This document shows positions 58,483-64,000 of a stretch of DNA of 64,000 bases, piece after piece. Origin of the DNA: Fimbriimonas ginsengisoli Gsoil 348 (GTDB taxonomy: Bacteria; Armatimonadota; Fimbriimonadia; Fimbriimonadales; Fimbriimonadaceae); contig NZ_CP007139.1 of assembly GCF_000724625.1 (NCBI RefSeq), forward strand, positions 2,356,001 to 2,420,000, read 5' to 3'. Position numbers and translations under genes: made by a program. The notes below the pieces were generated by a model that worked only from the letters and a program-made list of their open reading frames with translations, ran no database searches and was not told where the DNA came from. Position 1 is the stretch's first letter. Every line of letters begins with the position of its first letter.

Positions 58483-60611
58483 ACTCGTTTCTTGCCGTGT
58501 TGGCATGCGTTTTCTCCGGCGTGGCCCAAGAGGTTCGGCACACGTTCACGTTCGTGCCGCCGAAACCGGTTCATCAAGTGACCATTGCCGGCACGTTCAA
58601 TGGCTGGGACAAGAACGCGACGCCCCTAAGACTGTCCGGCGGCGCCTGGAGCATTTCCCTTCCGCTTCGGCCCGGCAAGTACCGCTACAAGTTCGTCGTC
58701 GACGATCAATGGATCACCGATCCGAAGGCCCAGGCGAACGAGGGAGACGGCAACGGAAACGTGAACTCAGTCCTCGTCATCGTGCCGGGCGACTATGATC
58801 GGCCCGCTTCCCCGAACGACGGCGTCGTCGCCGCCAGCGCCCTTGAGCACGCGACGGAGATTCCGTACTTCAACTTCGACCGCGGCCACCTGACCCTCAG
58901 CCTTCGCACCCGGCCAAACGACGTCGCCGACGTAAAGGTTGTCGTGAAAGGGGTCGGCTCGTTCCCGATGCAGGGGACCGATATCGACGACTTGTATCGG
59001 CGCTACACGGTCAGCATCCCGTGGGACCGAAAGCGAGACTTGAGCTACCACTTCGAGCTCCGTGACGGGCGCAAGACCTTCCCGTTTGGGAAGAACGGCC
59101 TGAACGACTCTGCGGACTACCGGGTCGAGGCGAAGAAGTTCAAGCCGTTCGAGGTCCCGCCGTGGGTAGAAAAAGGCGTTATCTACCAGATTTTCCCGGA
59201 CCGATTCGCCAACGGCGATACGAAGAACGATCCCCGGAACGTGCAGCCGTGGAACGCGACGCCGACCTACTCCAACCGTTTTGGCGGCGACATCGCGGGG
59301 ATTCGCCAACACCTCGACTATCTCGAGGGTCTTGGAGTTAAGACGCTCTACCTCAATCCGATTTTTCTGGCCGGTAGCAACCACCGGTACGACACCATCG
59401 ACTACCTGAAGGTCGATCCGGAGATCGGGACCAACGAAGAGTTTGGCCAGTTGACCAGAGAATTGAAGAGCCGCGGAATACGAACCGTGCTCGACGGAGT
59501 TTTTAACCACACTTCGACCAAGTTCTTCGCGTTTGACGACGTCGTTCGGAACGGCGCCGCTTCGAAGTACACCGGCTGGTACGGCTTCAAGTCGTTCCCC
59601 GTGAAGATCCAGGAGAACCCGAACTACGTCGCCTGGTTTAACTTCCCTTCGATGCCGAAGGTCAACCACTCCAACCCGGCGTTTCGGCGCTACCTGCTGG
59701 ACGTCCCGGTCTACTGGGCCAAGCATGCCGACGTGGCGGGCTGGCGACTTGACGTGGCGAACGAAGTGCCGATGGATTTTTGGCGCGATTTCCGCCGTAC
59801 CGTCAAGTCCATTAATCCGCAGAACTGGATACTGGGCGAAGAATGGGGCGATGCTACCCGCTGGCTGCAGGGCGACCAATGGGACTCGGTCATGGACTAC
59901 CCGTTCCGCGGAGCGGTCCTGAATTTCGTAGGGAAGGACGGTTCGGGCAAGCCGAGCGATTTGATGAACGGTCTGATGGCGGCGTATTCGCGATATGCCC
60001 CCCAAGTTTCGCGTAACGCGATGAACCTGATCGGGAGCCACGATACGCCCCGGATCCTTACGATGTGCGGCGAAGACAAGGATCTGGCGAAGCTCGCCGC
60101 ATCGATCCAGTTCACGTGGGCAGGGACGCCGAGTATCTATTACGGGGATGAGCTGGGAATGTCGGGAGGTAAAGATCCCGAGAATCGTCGGGGGATGGAG
60201 TGGGCCAAAGCAACCGACCGAAATGAGTTCCTGACTCACTACCGCCGACTTATCGCCATTCGCAACGCAAATCCGGCTTTGCAGTCGGGCGACCCGGTTC
60301 CGCTTGGGTCTAATGACGCTAACGGAACCGCCACCTACGCCCGCGTGTTGGACGCCGACAAGGGGCAGATCGCCGTCATTGCGCTAAACCGCTCCGATCG
60401 TCCGCAACAGATCGTTTTCTCTCTAGACCGGCTTATTCATCGTCGGCTGAAACTCGTCGACGCACTTGGCGGTGAGGCGGCTACGCTCTCCCCCCAAGGC
60501 CAGATCCGTCTTTCGCTCGCGCCCAAAAGCGCGGCCATCCTTGTCCCTCCATCAGGACTTATTCGACACTCTCGCCTTGGCCGCGGCAGCCGCCGCCCCG
60601 CCTCGGTCTAA
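58479..60611 (+). CDS. GH13 alpha-amylase-family enzyme with N-terminal CBM48/E-set domain
   Basis: 710 residues from GTG. A signal-like start is followed by a CBM48/E-set module ([31 protein letters not shown]) and a second domain to about 220. The GH13 barrel: [34 protein letters not shown] (nucleophile Asp), WILGEEWGD (acid/base Glu), [10 protein letters not shown] (third Asp). Features resemble cyclomaltodextrinase/neopullulanase. It probably breaks down maltodextrins outside the cytoplasm. Confidence 0.92.
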   Translation: MNSFLAVLACVFSGVAQEVRHTFTFVPPKPVHQVTIAGTFNGWDKNATPLRLSGGAWSISLPLRPGKYRYKFVVDDQWITDPKAQANEGDGNGNVNSVLVIVPGDYDRPASPNDGVVAASALEHATEIPYFNFDRGHLTLSLRTRPNDVADVKVVVKGVGSFPMQGTDIDDLYRRYTVSIPWDRKRDLSYHFELRDGRKTFPFGKNGLNDSADYRVEAKKFKPFEVPPWVEKGVIYQIFPDRFANGDTKNDPRNVQPWNATPTYSNRFGGDIAGIRQHLDYLEGLGVKTLYLNPIFLAGSNHRYDTIDYLKVDPEIGTNEEFGQLTRELKSRGIRTVLDGVFNHTSTKFFAFDDVVRNGAASKYTGWYGFKSFPVKIQENPNYVAWFNFPSMPKVNHSNPAFRRYLLDVPVYWAKHADVAGWRLDVANEVPMDFWRDFRRTVKSINPQNWILGEEWGDATRWLQGDQWDSVMDYPFRGAVLNFVGKDGSGKPSDLMNGLMAAYSRYAPQVSRNAMNLIGSHDTPRILTMCGEDKDLAKLAASIQFTWAGTPSIYYGDELGMSGGKDPENRRGMEWAKATDRNEFLTHYRRLIAIRNANPALQSGDPVPLGSNDANGTATYARVLDADKGQIAVIALNRSDRPQQIVFSLDRLIHRRLKLVDALGGEAATLSPQGQIRLSLAPKSAAILVPPSGLIRHSRLGRGSRRPASV

Positions 60612-60643
60612 CTGCAATCCATTCTTTTCTCTCGAGGTATTTC

Positions 60644-61546
60644 ATGAACCGTCAACGAAGATCGGGCTTTACGCTCATCGAGCTTCTCGTCGTCATCGCG
60701 ATCATCGCGATCCTTGCCGCCATCCTCTTCCCGGTCTTCGCCCAGGCGAAGCTTGCGGCCAAGAAGACTTCCGACCTGTCCAACATCAAGCAGAACATGA
60801 CTGCGGTGTTCATTTACGCGAACGACGCCGACGACTCGCTCGCGCCGTCGATCGAGTACGAACCGTACATCTTCGCCGCGCGAATTCTGCCCTACACCAA
60901 GAACAAGGACATCTTCAAGAATCCGGCGAGCTCGGCCAAGGAAGGAACGATCCAGAGGAAGCAGGCCGCGAATGGCGGTCCGTACATGCTGGATCCGAAC
61001 GATGGCTGCGTCGGCCTCGGCGTCTCCACCGTCGGCATCTCGAAGTACTACAACGACATCTACCCGCCTCTCGACTATGAGATCAACAAGTATCTCTTTG
61101 GTTACGACGGCAAGACCTGTAAGGGACAGTACAACTACTACGAGCCGGCTCCGAACATGACGAGCGGCAGCCCCGGCGGCGAAGGCGTGACCGGTATCGG
61201 ACCGGGTTCGCTCTCGTTCGTCAGCGTCGCGAAGGTCGTTCTTTGGACCGACTTCCCGATCTCGGGTCTTCAGTATCCGGGCAACAACGTCGTTCCGTTC
61301 TGGGGCCAGAAATTCAGCTACTTCGCGGGTCAGGCCAACGCCGCCCACATGGACGGCCATGCCAAGTCCTACCCGATCACCAAGCTTCTGCCTGGTATCA
61401 ACGGCGACAACAACAGCTACAACTCCTGCAGCAGCGTCGAAGGCATCACGCCTCCGGACAACGCGTGGGCCGGCACCGGTGGCGCTTGCAACGGCAAGAG
61501 CTACAACTGGTGGGGAACCAACTACGCCAGCTCGGACAACCAGTAA
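60644..61546 (+). CDS. Prepilin-type protein inside the amylase island
   Basis: 300 residues with [13 protein letters not shown] preceded by Gly (normal cleavage site) and [16 protein letters not shown]. Ends with [19 protein letters not shown], an H-X9-DG-like domain without the His, and a long Asn/Gly/Ser tail. GAGGT five bases before the ATG. It lies between two GH13 genes. Confidence 0.88.
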   Translation: MNRQRRSGFTLIELLVVIAIIAILAAILFPVFAQAKLAAKKTSDLSNIKQNMTAVFIYANDADDSLAPSIEYEPYIFAARILPYTKNKDIFKNPASSAKEGTIQRKQAANGGPYMLDPNDGCVGLGVSTVGISKYYNDIYPPLDYEINKYLFGYDGKTCKGQYNYYEPAPNMTSGSPGGEGVTGIGPGSLSFVSVAKVVLWTDFPISGLQYPGNNVVPFWGQKFSYFAGQANAAHMDGHAKSYPITKLLPGINGDNNSYNSCSSVEGITPPDNAWAGTGGACNGKSYNWWGTNYASSDNQ

Positions 61547-61560
61547 GACCTCGGGATACC

Positions 61561-61583
61561 GGGCTCGGCTTTTCGCCGAGCCC
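61561..61583 (+). promoter_or_regulatory. Hairpin between prepilin and lipoprotein genes
   Basis: Perfect 9-bp stem GGGCTCGGC / GCCGAGCCC with a 5-base loop, 14 bases after the prepilin stop. No T run. Same position as the hairpin at 22634(-), suggesting shared control of the lipoprotein level. Confidence 0.6.
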
Positions 61584-61598
61584 GCCCCTATAAGAACT

Positions 61599-61850
61599 AT
61601 GAAAAGCAAATTCTGGATCGCCGGCGTTCTCGCTTTGACTTGTTTCGGCTGCAACATCGGCAACGCGCCGGAGCCGATGAGCGAAACGGACCTTAAGAGC
61701 GCCCTCGAAAAGCTGCCTGCAAAGGAACAGATCGACTACATCAATGCCAGTCCGATGCCGGCTAAGATGAAGGCCCAGCGGATTAAGGAAATCGAGGACA
61801 AGACCGGCTACAAGGCGCCCAAAACCGGGGCTCCTCAGACGCCTCACTAA
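61599..61850 (+). CDS. Small lipoprotein paired with the prepilin
   Basis: 83 residues from ATG 61599. Signal IAGVLALTCFGC, then MSETDLKSALEKLPAKEQIDYINASPMPAKMKAQRIKEIEDKTGYK. It is clearly related to the lipoprotein at 63175: both have D-x-x-S-A-L, E-Q-I-x-Y, SPMP and EI-E-x-KTG. No known domain. It lies between the prepilin and the second amylase. Confidence 0.75.
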   Translation: MKSKFWIAGVLALTCFGCNIGNAPEPMSETDLKSALEKLPAKEQIDYINASPMPAKMKAQRIKEIEDKTGYKAPKTGAPQTPH

Positions 61851-61882
61851 ATTTCCGTCCCGACGCCCTGCCTGAGCCGACC

Positions 61883-63160
61883 ATGCTGCTGCCGCTGCTT
61901 GCTTCCTTTTGCCTTGCTCAGATTGGCTCTCCGAAGATCGAGGACGCCGTCGTCTACGAGGCAAATCTACGAGCATGTGGCGGCTTCGCCGGGGTCTCGA
62001 AGCGGCTTGACGCGCTTCATGAACTGGGCGTAAACGTTCTTTGGCTGATGCCGATTCAGCCCGTTGGCAAGATCCGTTCCGCAGGCGGGTTGGGGTCTCC
62101 TTACGCGATCGCCGATTTCGACAAGGTGAATCCCGAGTTCGGAACTCCGGAGGAGTTCCGACGGCTGATTGAGGGAGCTCACCGCCGAAACATAGCGGTG
62201 GTCCTCGATTGGGTCGCCAACCACACCGCGTGGGACAACCCTTGGCTCAAGAACCACCCGGATTGGTACACGCACGATGCCAAGGGCGAGATTACGATTC
62301 CGGCCGGAACGAACTGGCAGGACGTCGCCGATCTCAACTACGATAACCGCGACCTCCGCAAGGCGATGACCGCTTCCATGAAAGGTTGGATCGACCGGTA
62401 TGGGGTCGACGGCTTCCGTTGCGATGCCGCGGACTTCGTGCCCTTCGACTTCTGGAAAGAGGCGGTTTCGACGTTGCGGAAGAGCCAGCGGCGTCCGCTG
62501 TTCATGCTCGCCGAGGGATTCCGGGCCGACCATTACGCGGCCGGATTCGACCTCACTTTCGGCTGGAATTTCTATCACAAGCTTCGAGATATTTACAAGG
62601 GCGCCAAGGCGAGCGATCTCGTTTCCGCGGTTCAGGCCGAGAGCCGAGATATTCCCCCGGGCGCCCGGCGCCTCCGCTTCCTGACCAACCACGACGAGTC
62701 GGCTTGGCAGGGCACGATCCTCGATTTCTTCAAGACCGACGAAGGGGTGAAGACCGCTTTCACCGTCACCGCGCTTTACGGCGGTACTCCCCTGATCTAT
62801 ACCGGCCAGGAAGTGTCGTGGCCGAAACGTATCCCTATCTTCGAGAACTCCACGATCGACTGGAATCGCGACCCGCAAGCCGTCAAAGCGATAGCGGCTC
62901 TTTTCGACCTTCGGCGACGGCATGCGGCGCTACGGACCGGGACGATCTCGGATGTTTCGACGGACGACGCGATCGTTTTCGTCCGGAAACAGGGCGCGGA
63001 TGAGGCGCTGGTGGTGGCAAACGTCCGTAGCCGCCCGATCAACCTACGTCTCGGAAAGGCGGGTCAAGGGGCATGGCGCGACGGTTGGACAGGCAAGCCG
63101 GCAACCCTCGAGCCCAATATCTCGCTGCCGGCATACGGCTGCAAAGTTTTCTTCCGGTAA
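61883..63160 (+). CDS. Secreted GH13 alpha-amylase
   Basis: 425 residues, short signal (LLPLLASFCLAQ). Barrel motifs: VLWLMPIQPVGK, VVLDWVANHTAWDNPW, GFRCDAADFVPFDFW (nucleophile Asp), LAEGF (acid/base Glu), FLTNHDESAW (third Asp), GGTPLIYTGQE. The small beta C-domain ends YGCKVFF. Shorter than the first amylase and without extra modules. Likely acts on starch or glycogen-type glucans together with the 58479 enzyme. Confidence 0.92.
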   Translation: MLLPLLASFCLAQIGSPKIEDAVVYEANLRACGGFAGVSKRLDALHELGVNVLWLMPIQPVGKIRSAGGLGSPYAIADFDKVNPEFGTPEEFRRLIEGAHRRNIAVVLDWVANHTAWDNPWLKNHPDWYTHDAKGEITIPAGTNWQDVADLNYDNRDLRKAMTASMKGWIDRYGVDGFRCDAADFVPFDFWKEAVSTLRKSQRRPLFMLAEGFRADHYAAGFDLTFGWNFYHKLRDIYKGAKASDLVSAVQAESRDIPPGARRLRFLTNHDESAWQGTILDFFKTDEGVKTAFTVTALYGGTPLIYTGQEVSWPKRIPIFENSTIDWNRDPQAVKAIAALFDLRRRHAALRTGTISDVSTDDAIVFVRKQGADEALVVANVRSRPINLRLGKAGQGAWRDGWTGKPATLEPNISLPAYGCKVFFR

Positions 63161-63174
63161 TCCTCACAAACAGC

Positions 63175-63450
63175 ATGAAACGAATCCTTCTCCTCATTAC
63201 CGCTCTTATCGTTGCCGGCGCGCTCGCCGGTTGTAAGGGTGGCTCCGCGCCCGATACGATGAGCGCGGACCAGACGACCTCGGCCCTCGATAAGATGAAG
63301 CCGGAGGATCAGATCAAGTACTACGCCAACAGCCCGATGCCGGAAGCTCAAAAAGAAAAGAAGTACGCCGAGATCGAAGCTAAAACGGGCGTCAAGGCAA
63401 GCACCGTCCTAGGCGGCATGAAAGGCCCCGGCGGCCCACCCAGCCGCTAA
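63175..63450 (+). CDS. Small lipoprotein following the second amylase
   Basis: 91 residues from ATG 63175. Signal LLITALIVAGALAGC, then MSADQTTSALDKMKPEDQIKYYANSPMPEAQKEKKYAEIEAKTGVK. A paralogue of the lipoprotein at 61599. It starts 14 bases after the amylase stop, so it is co-transcribed. No prepilin is directly attached to this copy. Confidence 0.75.
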   Translation: MKRILLLITALIVAGALAGCKGGSAPDTMSADQTTSALDKMKPEDQIKYYANSPMPEAQKEKKYAEIEAKTGVKASTVLGGMKGPGGPPSR

Positions 63451-63735
63451 ACGAAGCACGCCTCCGGAGCCCCCTCTCCCTCCTTCGGATGTATGGTGCC
63501 GAACGAGGGAGAGAGGGTTGGGGGTGAGGGAGTCCGGAAGGACCGCCGCTCTCCAGAGCGGCCTCCCTACGACGAATCAGAAATGAAACGCTCCCGCGCA
63601 GGTACGAACCAACCTGCGGCTTGTAACAACGCTTCGCGTTAGAAGTATTCCCAGCCGCCCCCATTCAGATGGTTTTTCCGAGTCGGCTGAGCGTTGCGCC
63701 AAACCCGGCAATTCTCCTACCTTTATAAAAAGGCG
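63451..63735. repeat. Dispersed repeats before the second lacI copy
   Basis: 63461-63537 is a CCCCCTC / GAGGGAG repeat with TCCGGA ends. 63597-63618 is a CGCAGGT / ACCTGCG hairpin identical in core to 45262-45283. The remaining 120 bases show nothing recognisable. No gene in 63451-63815. Confidence 0.7.
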
Positions 63736-63736
63736 T

Positions 63737-63797
63737 TTGCACGTAGGAATTTCTATGTTAGGATATTTTCTGGGAATACGAATTCGTATACGTATTC
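63737..63797 (+). promoter_or_regulatory. Promoter and operator of the second lacI copy
   Basis: TTGCAC (63737-63742), 16 bases, TAGGAT (63759-63764) is a weak promoter. The operator-like GAATACG-AATTCGTATA-CGTATTC (63774-63797) begins nine bases after the -10, near the predicted start point. It shares half-sites with 57392-57455, although the rest of the upstream sequence differs. Confidence 0.5.
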
Positions 63798-63815
63798 TCA
63801 GACGAGTAGACGCCA

Positions 63816-64000
63816 ATGAGGGTGACCCAGCTCGATATCGCAAAGCAGGCGAATGTATCCCAGGCCACGGTTTCGCGCGTGTTGTCGGGCGACGACCGGG
63901 TGGAGGCTTCGTTGCGGGACCGGATCCTGGCAGTGATCCGGGAGCATAACTACCAGCCGGACGTAAGAGCCCGCTCCCTTCGCCTCCAGCGCACCGGCCT
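63816..64000 (+). CDS. LacI-family regulator, second copy (5' part)
   Basis: 61 codons to the window edge. The DNA matches 57463-57647 at 184 of 185 positions; the one change (63995 C against 57642 T) is silent. The whole DNA-binding domain and hinge are therefore the same protein, and both regulators should bind the same operators. Identity stops five bases before the ATG. Whether the sensor domain differs lies outside the window. Confidence 0.92.
   Translation, partial: MRVTQLDIAKQANVSQATVSRVLSGDDRVEASLRDRILAVIREHNYQPDVRARSLRLQRTG

Noticed and set aside
58767-60239. A 490-codon open frame on the minus strand opposite the first amylase
   Set aside because: It is the antisense frame of a clear GH13 gene in GC-rich DNA. 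The translation is rich in Arg, Val and His without any recognisable motif.

Overview
The window is GC-rich, densely coded bacterial DNA. It most likely comes from a member of the phylum Armatimonadota, close to Fimbriimonas. The basis is the repeated prepilin N-terminus [13 protein letters not shown] followed by [10 protein letters not shown], the gene repertoire (alternative complex III with a caa3 oxidase, LptB/LptF with a DUF3084 protein, large polysaccharide-degrading enzymes) and the many dispersed palindromic repeats. This placement is inference; there is no rRNA gene in the window.

Layout. 1-7118: the end of an alternative complex III operon (ActE end, ActF, an accessory protein) running into SCO and a caa3/A2-type cytochrome c oxidase (subunits II, I, III, IV), closed by a strong terminator. 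7500-8704: plsC and purN, facing back. 8835-13202: a SARP-type regulator with NTPase and TPR regions, a prepilin, a small lipoprotein and a tiny membrane peptide. 13272-14940: a selenocysteine tRNA, an IS3-family insertion inside a heptanucleotide repeat, and a 9-base tandem repeat. 14941-19133: a BtrH-like protein, small membrane and unknown proteins, and a SprT-like protein. 19140-30703: a carbohydrate region with a GH5-like enzyme, two ABC sugar permeases, a sugar-binding protein, a fused ArsR-type regulator, a prepilin/lipoprotein pair, a broken ParDE locus and a GH116 enzyme. 30891-35612: PilC/GspF-like protein, a DnaJ/TPR membrane protein, malate dehydrogenase and a di-haem DUF1111 protein. 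35613-36610: a repeat-rich gap and a VapBC-like locus with a truncated toxin. 36737-44585: rlmN, then a lipopolysaccharide-transport operon (LptC-like, two OstA-like proteins, LptB, LptF/G, DUF3084 protein) and a RuvC/YqgF-like nuclease. 44618-56048: DinB-like protein, TspO, an intact VapBC pair, a GDPD-like phosphodiesterase, mtnA, an ECF sigma factor, a tyrosine recombinase, fabF-acpP, cyclophilin, M42 peptidase and a LamG-like protein. 56156-64000: alcohol dehydrogenase, then a LacI-regulated alpha-amylase island with another prepilin/lipoprotein pair, ending in a second, nearly identical lacI start.

Themes. (1) Respiration: quinol oxidation by ACIII passes electrons to the cytochrome-c-tailed caa3 oxidase, with SCO for copper delivery. 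(2) Carbohydrate capture: sugar ABC transporter parts and glycosidases lie beside regulators, and prepilin plus small-lipoprotein pairs sit inside these clusters. (3) Envelope building: Lpt export, PlsC, FabF/AcpP. (4) Small-scale decay and mobility: two of three toxin-antitoxin loci have broken toxins, one IS element is present, and several dispersed hairpin families fill the intergenic gaps. Several genes have a -10-like hexamer exactly 6 bases before the start codon, suggesting leaderless mRNAs.
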